13,028 nt of DNA from Ophiosphaerella korrae. Its lineage: Eukaryota; Ascomycota; Dothideomycetes; Pleosporales; Phaeosphaeriaceae. Shown here one piece after another: positions 1 to 8,429 of this stretch. The notes under the pieces were generated by a model. It was not told the origin of the DNA, searched no databases, and was given only the letters and a program-made list of their open reading frames with translations. The DNA lies in assembly GCA_028456385.1 (NCBI GenBank), contig JALNQF010000832.1, positions 1 through 13,028 of the forward strand. The letters run 5' to 3'. A program made the position numbers and the translations under genes. Each line of letters begins with the position of its first letter. Position 1 is the first letter of the stretch.

Positions 1-128
1 TAAGTACTAGGTATATATACCTAGTAGCTTACTAAGCGCTAACTAAAAGTAGAAAGGTAGTTAAATATTAGTAAGTTCGCAATATTAGTAAGTTTGTAAT
101 ATTAGTAAGTTACAAACCTACTAATATT
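1..128. repeat. AT-rich palindromes and short tandem repeats left of element B
   Basis: No gene is visible. Bases 5-26 form a perfect 22-bp palindrome (TACTAGGTATA and its complement), extendable as a hairpin to 1-31 with a one-base bulge. Bases 64-80, 81-97 and 98-113 are three tandem copies of a unit of about 17 bp (AATATTAGTAAGTTYGY). Bases 114-128 are the reverse complement of the same motif with one mismatch, so 81-128 can fold back. Homology to the retroelement pol begins just to the right, so this is probably the edge of another insertion into B, possibly a small inverted-repeat element. No TSD or second end is in view, so the class is open. Confidence 0.5.
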
Positions 129-809
129 AGTACGAAAATAAAAGATATAAGGGATAACTCCCTTATAAGATAAAAAAGAAATAAATAATAAGAGACTTTG
201 TATAGACTTTAAAAAAACAAACGTAATTATAAAAAAGAACTAATATCCTATACTACGTATAGACAATATATAAGGTAGGCTATAAAGAGTAAAGATTTTT
301 ATAAAGCTAAATATTTAAAACACCTACTACTAGATTAGAATTAAAGAAAGTAATAAATAGAAAATAGCGTTCTAAACATAGTATAAACTATTTAAGTACG
401 TAGTTATACCCTATAAATTAATAAATATACTAGTAGTATTTTAGGAAAGAATTAATACAGTCTTAAAAGAGTCTCTAGACGTATTTATATTTATTTACTT
501 AGTTAATATCCTTATATTTTTAGAATTAGAAGATAAATATATATAATATATATATAAAGTACTTAAAAAGCTAGTAGAGAATAAAATATTTCTTAAAATA
601 AAAAGATATAATTTTATATAAAAGAAATAGACTTCTTTAGATAAATTATTAAACTAGGAAAAATAATAATTAATCTAAACAAAATTAAAGTAATCTAAGA
701 ATAGTTAACTCTAAAGAACTTACAAGAAGTGTAATAGTTTTATAAGTTAGTAAATTTTTATAAAAAACTTATAATAAGATAGTCTAAGTATATTAAACTT
801 TTAACTAAA
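129..809 (+). pseudogene. Element B pol fragment 1: degenerate gypsy reverse transcriptase
   Basis: This is the reverse transcriptase part of a Ty3/gypsy polyprotein, recognised by translation and by close similarity to element A at about 4105-4800. The fingers motif RLCIDF followed by KTNV is at about 181-220, and the palm motif follows. Both catalytic sites are destroyed: the TKLD-type motif reads F-I-K-L-N-I (Asp to Asn), and the YLDD box reads Y-L-V-N at 496-507. A deletion of about 17 bp relative to A lies near 165, and a one-base deletion near 605-630 shifts the frame. In-frame TAA/TAG codons replace Gln and Trp. The fragment stops at 809 with the TSD CTAAA (805-809) and continues, in phase, at 8518. 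It is an old, dead copy of the family to which A belongs or is closely related. Confidence 0.85.
805..809. other. TSD CTAAA, left copy, of solo LTR E2
   Basis: CTAAA at 805-809 is repeated at 8513-8517. Deleting everything between them, plus one copy, rejoins B's pol in the same frame as the homologous codons of A at about 4785-4815. The five-base size is standard for Ty3/gypsy and many Copia integrases. Confidence 0.75.
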
Positions 810-925
810 TATGTTATAGCTATAACAAGAGAAATCGAGATAGAGCTAATTAACCTAAGCTTAGACGCTAACGAAGCATAGGACGAGCGGGGTAATAACT
901 TTGATTAGGAAACTACTTACAACTA

Positions 926-1090
926 GGATACGTAGTAGTAATCTGTAATTACGTGCGAATAGATTAGAGTAATCTATAATAATGCACGAATAGATTAGAG
1001 TAATCTATAATAACGCACGAATAGATTAGAGGTAATCTATAGTTACGTATAGATAGATTAGTAGTAATCTATAGCGTTATATAGATAGAT
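926..1090. repeat. Tandem array of about 31-bp units in the A 5' LTR
   Basis: Units at 957-987 and 988-1018 are 31 bp each and nearly identical. More diverged units follow at 1019-1050 and 1051-1080, with partial ones at both edges. Each unit contains the inverted motif AGATTA...TAATCT. The same array is in the 3' LTR at about 7555-7715. Its place in U3 upstream of the TATA-like site would suit an enhancer-like repeat, but function is inference. The related LTR E3 lacks these units and has unrelated GC-rich repeats in the same place. Confidence 0.8.
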
Positions 1091-1097
1091 TAATATA

Positions 1098-1106
1098 GGT
1101 ATATAG
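1098..1106 (+). promoter_or_regulatory. Putative TATA element of the A LTR promoter
   Basis: GGTATATAG at 1098-1106 is found unchanged in the distant, little-mutated LTR E3 (complement at 8972-8980), and with one G-to-A change in the 3' LTR (AAGTATATAG). TATA-like strings are common in such AT-rich DNA, so the support is its conservation at the same LTR position. Confidence 0.4.
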
Positions 1107-1302
1107 TTAATAGTATACGCATTATTAAGATAGTATTAGTAATTTAATTGTTAACTACAAGTGATATTACAAGATAGTTACAAAACATCTTCTATTATTT
1201 ATAGTATATTGTAGATTACAATACAAACTTTTATTATTACCTCTTAATCTACTAATACCCTTTAGGCTATTAGGAAGTCGACCCTAGTAAGCCTATTACA
1301 CC

Positions 1303-1310
1303 TTACTAAT
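1303..1310 (+). other. Candidate self-complementary primer-binding site of A
   Basis: No TGG-type tRNA primer-binding site follows the 5' LTR; the sequence starts CCTTACTAAT. TTACTAAT (1303-1310) is exactly complementary to ATTAGTAA at 1135-1142, about 35 bases past the TATA-like site, where the transcript could start. In the Tf1/sushi branch, known for chromodomains and for self-priming, the PBS pairs with the mRNA 5' end. Eight AT-rich bases could match by chance, so this is a weak call. Confidence 0.3.
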
Positions 1311-1659
1311 TTAGTTATTGCGAGAAGCGAAGCGTAAGTAGTGCGCAGTCTAGCTAACACGATAGTAGAAAGTTTAACAAGCAAAGCCCCTAGGAGTAGT
1401 TATAAGTTAGATAGCACTATATAGGAGATAATTAAGGATTGTATAAACAAACTAATTAATAATAAAGAAGATATAAAAATAGTAATTAAAGCCCTAGAAA
1501 CGTAGAATAAGGAACTACAAGACTACTTAAAGTAGAATAAAGTATAAATTAAAGCTATTATTAAAGGATAGAACTAGATAGAACTAATTACCTAACAATT
1601 AGAGATAAGTATAACAAAGAAACTACTAAAGATACCTATCCTTAAGAAGTTTAATAGAA

Positions 1660-2160
1660 TAAGGGAAAAACTAAGGCCCTTTATAGTATTAGTATAACTC
1701 TAGATAGATATACAAGTACTATACTTTAATATAGAGGAAAAGAAGGTAATATATATTAGATTACACCTTAAGGAAGACATAATAAGATAGTACAAGCCTT
1801 ACTAGATAGATTATACGACGCACTCGCTAATAACCTAGAAAGATAAAACTAGAGCTATTTTTAGAAGTTATAAATACTTTACTAAATAAATAAGAGTAGC
1901 GTTTAGAGATATAGATATTACCTAATAAGCTAAAGAGAAACTCGAGAGGCTTATATAAAGTAAGAGCGTTCTAGAATATATATTACAATTTAAATAACTA
2001 AGCTAAAATATAGAATATAATAAATTAGCTCTTATATTACAATTTAAACAAGGACTTAACGTAAAAATTTAATACGAAATAATATATATAGAAAAACCTA
2101 GAACATTAGAAGCCCTAAAGTAGTAAGCAATCTAAATTAATAATTATCTCTAAGAATAGA
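1660..2160 (+). other. A: retrotransposon Gag capsid-type domain (degraded)
   Basis: Reading TAA/TAG as Gln, the frame gives a helical, charged sequence with segments such as KEKLERLIQSKSVLEY and NKLALILQFKQGL near 1925-2055, then a stretch ending near 2150. This matches the layout of the retrotransposon Gag family (Pfam Retrotrans_gag): the L-x-x-L-x-Q-x-x-S-V-x-E-Y-x-x-x-F pattern, followed about 25 residues later by F-x-x-G-L. It would form the virus-like particle shell in the cytoplasm. Assignment is by pattern and position. Confidence 0.75.
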
Positions 2161-2264
2161 AAAAGAACAAATATAGTAACTAAATAAGAAACTAGGATAC
2201 TAGAGACCCTATAATCTTTAACGCAAACAAGGATAGAAAGAAAAAGAAGAATAAAGACTTTACG

Positions 2265-2375
2265 TGTTTTAACTATAGTAAGAAAAGTTACTACGCAAAA
2301 GACTACTAATTATAAAAGAAAAAGGATATAGTATATTATAAATATAAAAAACTAGGATACTTTATAAAAGACTAT
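2265..2375 (+). other. A: two CCHC zinc knuckles of Gag nucleocapsid, Cys/His turned to Tyr
   Basis: Knuckle 1 (2265-2306) reads C-F-N-Y-x4-Y-x4-Y. Knuckle 2 (2334-2375) reads Y-Y-K-Y-x4-Y-x4-Y. The spacing C-x2-C-x4-H-x4-C is exact in both if TAT/TAC codons are restored to TGT/TGC or CAC, which is what C-to-T and G-to-A changes would have altered. Only the first Cys of knuckle 1 (TGT at 2265) survives. Nucleocapsid knuckles bind the element RNA for packaging. Confidence 0.85.
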
Positions 2376-2399
2376 AGAAGTAAGGACTATAAGAAAGAT

Positions 2400-3540
2400 A
2401 AGGAAGCTTAGTTAAAAATAACTAAAAAGAAGAAAGAAACACTATAAGCACAGGCTAAACCTTAGGAAAAAGTAGCTAGGAGCAAAGAAATACAATACGT
2501 AATACTCTATTAGACCTTTTATTACAAGGATAACTACTATATATACCTTTCTAGTAAGTAGAGAGTAAGATACTTCCTATAATAAAGAAATAGAGTAGTA
2601 GCAATAAAAGAAAGAATAAAAGTATAGCTAAAAGAAATAGCGTATATAATAGACCTACTAATAGAAGACTTAAAAGGGGAAGAGCCCTAGACCCTATTAA
2701 TCTAGGCTAAAGGACTAGCACTAGATAAAGAGACTACTACAGCTTCCTCTAAAGAACTACAAAGAAGTAAAAAATATATTAGTATAAGAGGTATAGAGTA
2801 TACTTAGCTAGATATATATAGTTATAATAGCTATATAATAATAGATATAGAGGAATAAAATAAAGAATAGAAGTTTATTTAGAAATACTTACTAGTTATA
2901 AGTATAGAGGAAGCGTACAAAGACTAGAAAGAACGTAATCCTAAAGAAATAAAGTTTATACTATTTTAAGAATAGATAAAGTAATATATAGTTATAGTAA
3001 GAAGTATACCTATATAGAAAGAATAGTAGTACTTTATAAAGAAGACGCAATAGATTAACAAAGCCTATACACTAAGAATACTAGTAGTATACTATATCTT
3101 AACAACAAATACACCTAGAAAAGATTAATACTAGGAAGGAGATAACAAAATAATAGATCTAAAACATCTAGTATACTTTAAAGTATTATAGATATTATAC
3201 CTAGAGAAGAATTGTAAAATATATAGAAACTCTAAGGTAAATAACAAAGTATAGCCTATAAAAAGAAGAGGCTACAACTATATAAGAGTAATTCTAGTAG
3301 AAGATATCTAAGGATAGGAAATTATACCTAAAAAAGGTTACGTAGTAATAAGGCCTAGACTAAAACTATCTAAAAAATACGTCCTAAGAGGACTATAGTA
3401 TAAATACAAGTACAACAAATATCTAAAATATAAAGAATATAAACTTAAAGTAGGGCTATAGCTCTAGAAAGATAGATAATTTATAAAAATACCTAAGCAA
3501 GAAAGGCTAGGAAGTATAAGAGGCCTATATATTATAAAGA
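2400..3540 (+). other. A: unassigned linker between Gag knuckles and protease
   Basis: About 380 codons in the same frame separate the second knuckle from the protease active site, longer than the short linkers usual in gypsy elements. I recognise no family. The translation is Lys/Glu/Tyr rich. At 3399-3440, Tyr codons at 3399, 3405, 3411, 3420, 3429 and 3438 follow a G-L-x-Y-K-Y-K-Y-N-K-Y pattern. As Tyr here often replaces Cys or His, this could be a lost metal-binding cluster, but that is inference. The part next to the protease (about 3480-3560) reads smoothly into it. Confidence 0.5.
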
Positions 3541-3559
3541 TAGGTACTTATTAAAGAAA

Positions 3560-3840
3560 GAAAGTATAATTAATAATTATTAGTAGAGCTACAAGAAACT
3601 TTATATTAAAGAAGTTTATAGAAACACAAGGAATATAGTATATAATAAAGAAATACCCTTAATAACTAAGTATAATTAAAGGAAAACTATTTTAGGAACC
3701 TATTAAGTTTAAAACAGTTTCTTCTACGCTAGAACTAAAAGAGATAACAATTAAGAATATAGTTATAGATATAACAACAATTAATAACAAACAAGAAATA
3801 ATACTAGGAATACTATAGTTATAGATAACTAACCTATACA
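3560..3840 (+). other. A: aspartic protease domain (degraded)
   Basis: The segment from 3570 reads L-I-I-I-S-R-A-T-R-N-F-I, matching the retropepsin active-site pattern L-I-D-S-G-A-T-x-x-F-I with the catalytic Asp lost and Gly changed to Arg (G-to-A). About 70 codons later the flap-distal motif I-L-G is intact at 3801-3809, followed by a TAG at 3816 where Trp is expected (I-L-G-x-x-W-L). It would have processed the Gag-Pol polyprotein. The frame is shared with gag and RT. Confidence 0.8.
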
Positions 3841-4104
3841 TTAATTAGAGAACAGGAAAAATTAACTACTATAGAATAGATAAGCTAAAAGCTAACATTA
3901 GTATATATAAAGGAGAATTCCTTAAAGAATACAAGAAATAAGAGAAATAGCTTATAGAACCTAAAGATTACCTTCTAGAACATTAGCTATAGGACTTAGC
4001 GATAGACCTAAAAGAAGATAAGGACGTAAGATAGAGCCTAGTTTATAGAAAAATAGAAGAAGAATCTAAAATTAAATAAACGTTTATTAGAAACGCACTA
4101 AAGA

Positions 4105-4800
4105 AAAGATAGATATAAGAATCTAAGTCCTTAGTAGTATATAGACTTATATTTATAAACAAAAAAGGAATAAGTAATAAAAGACCCTACATAGACTTTA
4201 GAAAGACTAAGGTAATTATAAATAAGAACTAATACCCTTTACTATAAATAGATATAATATAAGATAGACTACAAAAAGCAAAAATCTTTACAAAACTGGA
4301 TATCTAGAACGCCTACTATTAGATTAGGATTAAAGAAAGCGACAAGTAGAAAATAGTATTAAGAATATAATATAGACAATATAAATACTTAGTTATGCTG
4401 TTTAATTTAATAAACGCACTAGCAGTATTCTAAGAAAGAATAAATATAGTACTAAGAGAGTACTTAGACGTATTTATATTTGTATACCTAGACGATATCC
4501 TTATATTCTTAGAAATAGAGGAAGAACACGTACAATACGTATATAAGGTACTAGAGAAACTAGTAGAAAGTAAATTATTTGTTAAGATAAGAAAATACAA
4601 GTTCTATACAAAGAAAATAGACTTCCTTAGATTTATTATTAAACTAGGAAAAATTAGGATTAACCTAGAAAAGATTAGATTAATTAACAAATAGCTAATA
4701 CTTAAGAACTTAAAAGAAGTATAATAATTTTATAGCCTAGCTAACTTTTGTAGAAAACTAATAGTAGAATAGTCTAAAGATATAGAACTAATAATAAAGC
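4105..4800 (+). other. A: reverse transcriptase domain, catalytic Asp residues still encoded
   Basis: Motifs in order: RPYIDFRKTKVI (about 4182-4217), T-K-L-D-I with the first catalytic Asp (GAT at 4299), N-A-x-A-V-F near 4410-4430, V-Y-L-D-D-I-L with both Asp codons intact (4482-4502), and K-I-D-F-L near 4614-4628. The domain copies element RNA into DNA. In-frame stops (for example 4305) prevent any product. The homologous region of B has lost all these Asp residues. Confidence 0.9.
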
Positions 4801-4914
4801 TTATAAAAAAAGACACACTATTTAAATAGATAAAAGAATACAACAAAGTATTTAATAAGATTAAAAAGAAGTTTATAGAAAACCTAGTTATTAGAATATA
4901 CAACCTAGACCTAC

Positions 4915-5310
4915 TAGTAATAGTAAAAATAGACGCATCTAACTTAGTTTATAGAATAGCACTAATACAGGAAGATCTAAAGACTAAAAAAGAATACTTA
5001 GTTAAATACTTCTCTAAGAAGATAAAAATAGTAGAACTTAACTACCTAATCTATAACAAAGAGATACTAGCAATCCATAAAGTATTTAAATAATAGAGAG
5101 TATACTTATAAAGAGTAAAATATTAAACAAAGGTCTATATAGACTATAGGAATCTTATAAGATTTATACTAAATAAAGAACTATTATAATAATATACAAG
5201 ATAGTAGGAATTTCTATTAATATTTAATATAGAAATTATATATATAAAAGGAAAAGACAACTAATTTGTAGATACCTTTAGTAGAAGATTAGACTTACAA
5301 GAAGAAGTAA
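4915..5310 (+). other. A: RNase H domain (degraded)
   Basis: V-K-I-D-A-S with the first catalytic Asp (GAC at 4932), then Y-F-S-K-K-I, N-Y-L-I-Y-N-K-E with the catalytic Glu (GAG at 5061), R-V-Y-L, and a Y-R-N-L motif corresponding to the usual D-H-K/R-N-L (His to Tyr by C-to-T). It ends with I-Y-I-K-G-K-D-N and an F-S-R-R sequence, the typical exit of gypsy RNase H (usually A-D-A-L-S-R-R). It removes RNA from RNA/DNA hybrids. The element B counterpart is split by insertion E3 at the codons matching about 5056. Confidence 0.85.
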
Positions 5311-5529
5311 GCGCTACTAGTATAGTTCTAGTTAAGAACAAAGAAGGATATTTAGTCCTAAATACGCCTAAAATAGCTATAATACTTAAAAGAACGAGTA
5401 GCGAGCTAGACAAATAGATTTAGAGAATAACGTAAGAAGTATCTAAAGAAATAGAGAAACTAGAAATCTAAGAAAGACTAGTATAAGCCTATAGAAGAAT
5501 ATATATCCTAAAGAAGATCTAAAGAGAAT

Positions 5530-6415
5530 TTATACAATAATTGTATAAATTACTAGTATATAGTTATTAAGGTATTAAAAAAATATTAGATAGACTACTA
5601 CAAGATTATTATATCCTAAAAGTAAGATAACTAGTAATAGAAGTAATATAAGACTATATAGAATACTAAAAGAATAAGTATAGTAGATACGCACTATATA
5701 GGATACTACAACTAGTAGAAATACTAGAATAACTATAGGAAGTTATTATAATAGACTTTATTATAAAACTACCTAAGTCTAAAGATCTAATAATAGGAGT
5801 TAAGTATAATAGAATCTAAATAATAGTAGATAAGCTTATAAAGTATTTATACTTTAGACTATATAAAGAAAAAAGTAGGATAGAGGTTACTATATACTAG
5901 GTTCTAGGAACTATAATTAGCTAATATAGACTACTAGATAAGATTATTATAGATAGAGATATAAGATTTATATTAAAACTAAAGAGAATAATAATAGCGT
6001 AGATAGGAATTAAATATACAATGTTAATAGTATACTACCTATAGATAGATAGATAATTAGAATAAATAAATTAGATAGTAGAATAGTGCTTAAGATACTA
6101 TCTTAACTACAACTAGAATAATTAGGTATAGTTACTACCTATAGCATAGTTAGTATATAATAGCGCAAAGAATATAGTAATAGGAGTATTACCTTTCTTT
6201 ATAAATTATAGATTTAACCCTAGTATATATAGAATACTAAGACTAGAGATATCTTAGTCTCTAAGAAGAGAAAACTTTACTAATAAACTTAAAAATATAT
6301 ATAACTAATTAAGATAGGATATAGAGTTCTTATATAATTAAATAGTAAAATATTATAATAAGAAATATAAAGAGAGACCCTAATTTAGAAAGGGAGAAAA
6401 AGAATAGTTAATACG
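5530..6415 (+). other. A: integrase zinc-binding and core domains, D,D(35)E still encoded
   Basis: The N-terminal HHCC zinc motif (about 5545-5680) is present by position, with its His and Cys codons turned to Tyr, as in D-Y-I-E-Y-Q-K-N-K for the usual C-x-x-C-Q-R-x-K. The core carries D at 5754 (I-D-F-I-x-K-L-P), D at 5952 (I-D-R-D-x-R-F) and E at 6060. The last two are 36 codons apart, which is exactly the D,D(35)E spacing. R-x-N-Q-type and L-P-I-A-Q-L-V-Y-N-S motifs follow near 6130-6165. It would insert the cDNA, giving the five-base TSD seen. Confidence 0.9.
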
Positions 6416-6621
6416 AAAAAAATATTAAGAGTAAAAGACTAAGTTTAAAATTAGACTACGTTAAAATAGGGCTATATAAAATTAAGAAAGAAGTTATACT
6501 AGTTATATTTAAATTAAAGCTACTAAGCAAAATAAAGATATACCTAACCTTCTACGTAGTACTACTTAAGATAGTACTACAAAACGTAGAACTACTAGTG
6601 TACAAAGTAGATATGTATAGA

Positions 6622-6789
6622 GAATAAGAAGAATAGGAAGTTAAAGAAATCCTAGTATACTAGTTCTACAATAGTAGAAACTACTACCTAGTAAAATAGA
6701 TAGGTATAGACGAAAAAGGACAACTATAGGAGAAAATATAGGAACTAGAAGATAACCTTAATTACCCTAGGAAACTAGAGGACTTCTAG
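6622..6789 (+). other. A: C-terminal chromodomain (degraded)
   Basis: In the +1 frame after 6422 the sequence reads E-V-K-E-I-L, about ten residues, then N-Y-Y-L-V-K-stop-I-G (6679-6705), and E-D-N-L-N-Y-P-R-K-L-E-D-F (about 6745-6786). This follows the chromodomain pattern E-V-E-x-I-L ... Y-L-V-K-W-x-G ... W-E-P-x-x-N-L ... L-x-x-F, with TAG at 6697 for the central Trp. Such domains in fungal chromoviruses bind H3K9-methylated histone and steer integration to heterochromatin. B has the same domain at about 10780-10925. Confidence 0.85.
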
Positions 6790-7423
6790 AGTTAACCCTC
6801 TAGAATACCTAGTAGCAAACTAAGAGAACTAATATTACTATCGCTAGATAGAGAGACGTTAGGAGCGCCTAATATAGTAGGAGTAGCCTTAATTATAGCT
6901 TTAAAATTAAGCTTAGACTCTATAAAGGTAGCCTACGCAATAGACTTCTTATTATTTAAGGCCTTTGTCTTACAAAGATAAACTAGACGAGTATAATTTT
7001 CTACTTATATACTTAGAATCTAATTACGTTCTTTTTTAGCTTTAGCGATCTATTTAGATAGTTTATCTTAAGTATAGTTAATAGCTCTCCCTATTACAAA
7101 TAAGTATAGACGCGCAAGTAAGTATTATTAACCTATACTTAGTAAGAGATACACTAGAAAAGTTATAGGACGTACGAGCGTTAGTATAAATATACGCCTT
7201 ATAGGCCTTACTATATTTTAAGGAAATATACTCTAGAGGAAGATTTATAGACTTATAGTAAGAACAAAGAAATATAGTAATACTATAACGTAATATACAA
7301 TTAGCTAATTAAAGATAACAAAGAGTAGACTTAGTAGGTATAAGGGAGGATAAGGAACTTAATATTAATAAGGAGATAGGATTAATAATACTAGCCTTAG
7401 GATAGATAAACTAGAACCCGCTT
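6790..7423 (+). other. A: conserved unassigned tail between chromodomain and polypurine tract
   Basis: About 630 bp lie between the chromodomain and the PPT. The counterpart in B (10931-11568) is recognisably homologous, for example S-K-L-R-E-L-I-L-L and D-R-E-T-x-G-A-P near 6810-6875. In the chromodomain frame it can be read, taking TAG/TAA as Gln, to a TAG at 7435-7437 right at the LTR edge. In that frame both elements end with a similar R-I-(D/E)-K-x-E-P-x-x-R peptide. It may be a C-terminal extension of Pol, a separate ORF or an antisense ORF; I cannot decide and recognise no family. Confidence 0.5.
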
Positions 7424-7437
7424 AGAGGAGGAGATAG
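7424..7437 (+). promoter_or_regulatory. Polypurine tract of element A
   Basis: AGAGGAGGAGATAG ends directly before the 3' LTR; 7424-7434 is pure purine. It primes plus-strand DNA synthesis. B has a corresponding purine run at 11569-11580 followed by the same TAG before its LTR. Confidence 0.8.
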
Positions 7438-7926
7438 TATTATAGCTATAACAAGAGAAATCGAGATAGAGCTAATTAACCTAAGCTTAGACGCTAACGA
7501 AGTATAGGACGAGTAGGGTAATAACCTTGATTAGGAAACTACTTACAACTAGGACACGTAGTAGTAATCTATAATTACGTATAAATAGATTAGAGTAATC
7601 TGTAATAACGCACGAATAGATTAGAGTAATTTATAATAACGTACAAATAGATTAGAGGTAATCTATAGTTACGTATAGATAGATTAGTAGTAATCTATAG
7701 CGTTATATAGATAGATTAATATAAGTATATAGTTAATAGTATATATATTATTAAGATAGTATTAGTAATTTAATTGTTAACTACGAGCGATATTACAAGA
7801 CAGTTGCAAAATATCTTCTATTGTTTATAGTATATTATAGATTATAATACAAACTTTTATTATTACCTCTTAATCTACTAATACCCTTTAGGCTATTAGG
7901 AAGTCGACTCTAGTAAGCCTATTACA
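7438..7926 (+). repeat. Element A 3' LTR (489 bp)
   Basis: Gap-free match to 812-1300. It begins TATTATAG, where the 5' copy has TGTTATAG, so the terminal TG has become TA by a G-to-A change. It ends TATTACA, followed by the TSD AAATA (7927-7931). It includes the same tandem array near 7555-7715. All differences from the 5' LTR are transitions and occur in both directions, so each LTR was mutated independently. Confidence 0.95.
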
Positions 7927-7931
7927 AAATA
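7927..7931. other. TSD AAATA of element A, right copy
   Basis: Identical to 807-811. The left copy consists of the last three bases of the E2 TSD plus the first two bases of E2, which shows that A entered at the very edge of E2. Confidence 0.85.
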
Positions 7932-8329
7932 TTAGATTTTAGAGAGGTTATAGTAGTTTAATAAAAAGGCTTTTTTATAATAGCTATATAAGGGCCTTAC
8001 TAGAGAGGGATACTAGAGCTTTTAGAAAAGCCCTTTTTTAGATAGTTACTTATAACTTAAAAGTACTAGGTAAAAACTAAGTAGATTAATTTTTCTATCC
8101 CTCTATCTCTAGCCCTGCGCTCTATCTATATACCTATAATATAGTAGTCTTAGCTAGGTCTTAAGATAGTAGCGAGCTAGATCCTTAACACTCTTTCTAT
8201 TAAAGTACTAGTTTCTTTATTATATTAGTTATATTAACGTAGTCTTCTTCCTTGTATATAAGATCCTTTATTTAATTCCTTTATTTGTAAAGGTTAAGGC
8301 TATAGTCTATTTAGCTATAGTAGGGGTAG

Positions 8330-8364
8330 TAGCTTAGCAATTGTTACGCTCGTGCGCTAAGCTA
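8330..8364. repeat. Inverted repeat in E2
   Basis: TAGCTTAGC (8330-8338) pairs with GCTAAGCTA (8356-8364) across a 17-base loop that holds GTTACGCTCGTGC. Role unknown. Confidence 0.5.
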
Positions 8365-8397
8365 ATTAGATTGCTACACTAGCTTAAGCGAGCTAAT

Positions 8398-8429
8398 TAA
8401 TAGATTCTAGGTACACCTAGAATCTATTA
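8398..8429. repeat. Perfect 15-bp hairpin in E2
   Basis: TAATAGATTCTAGGT (8398-8412) and ACCTAGAATCTATTA (8415-8429) are exact complements around a two-base AC centre. It could be part of an LTR polyadenylation or promoter region or a tiny nested palindrome. Both arms staying perfect in heavily mutated DNA is notable. Confidence 0.55.

Larger units (their letters stand above)
812..1300 (+). repeat. Element A 5' LTR (489 bp)
   Basis: Begins TG (812-813) and ends CA (1299-1300), with near-palindromic termini TGTTATAG and TATTACA. It aligns gap-free with the 3' LTR at 7438-7926, with 28 differences by my count, all transitions. It carries an array of units of about 31 bp near 926-1090 and a TATA-like segment at 1098-1106. 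It would have driven transcription of A. The first five bases to its left (807-811, AAATA) are the TSD. Confidence 0.95.
1371..6789 (+). pseudogene. Element A gag-pol polyprotein, RIP-inactivated
   Basis: One reading frame (codons starting at positions divisible by 3) carries gag, both zinc knuckles, protease, RT, RNase H and integrase, from about 1371 to 6415. This suggests that A encoded a single Gag-Pol protein, as in several sushi-branch elements. The original start cannot be named, because ATG could now read ATA. At 6416-6422 a run of seven A has one extra base relative to B, after which the frame moves by +1 and carries the chromodomain. Decay is otherwise by base substitution: stops sit where Gln or Trp is expected, as at the PR I-L-G-x-x-W (TAG at 3816) and the chromodomain V-K-W (TAG at 6697). 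Confidence 0.9.
812..7926 (+). mobile_element. Element A: full-length Ty3/gypsy chromodomain LTR retrotransposon, RIP-degraded
   Basis: A complete but dead LTR retrotransposon of 7,115 bp. It has two equal LTRs of 489 bp, a five-base TSD AAATA (807-811 and 7927-7931), a polypurine tract just before the 3' LTR, and a gag-pol region in the order gag, protease, RT, RNase H, integrase, chromodomain. Integrase after RT places it in Metaviridae (Ty3/gypsy), and the C-terminal chromodomain places it among chromoviruses, most likely the fungal Tf1/sushi/MAGGY branch. It cannot be active: the frame is full of TAG/TAA and the zinc-binding Cys/His codons have become Tyr codons. It lies two bases inside solo LTR E2, so it arrived after E2. 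Confidence 0.95.

Noticed and set aside
1..31. Transcription factor operator palindrome
   Set aside because: No gene or promoter is next to it, and perfect AT palindromes are frequent in this kind of sequence.
926..1090. CRISPR-like array
   Set aside because: Units of about 31 bp are head-to-tail without unique spacers, and are present in both LTRs of a retrotransposon.
1371..6789. Use of a non-standard genetic code with TAG/TAA as Gln
   Set aside because: Stops also stand at Trp sites (TGG to TAG), Cys and His are replaced by Tyr, and the LTR pair shows the same transition-only pattern outside coding DNA, so RIP explains it better.
8398..8429. Rho-independent terminator
   Set aside because: The stem is AT-rich, has a two-base loop and no T-tract, and the organism appears eukaryotic.
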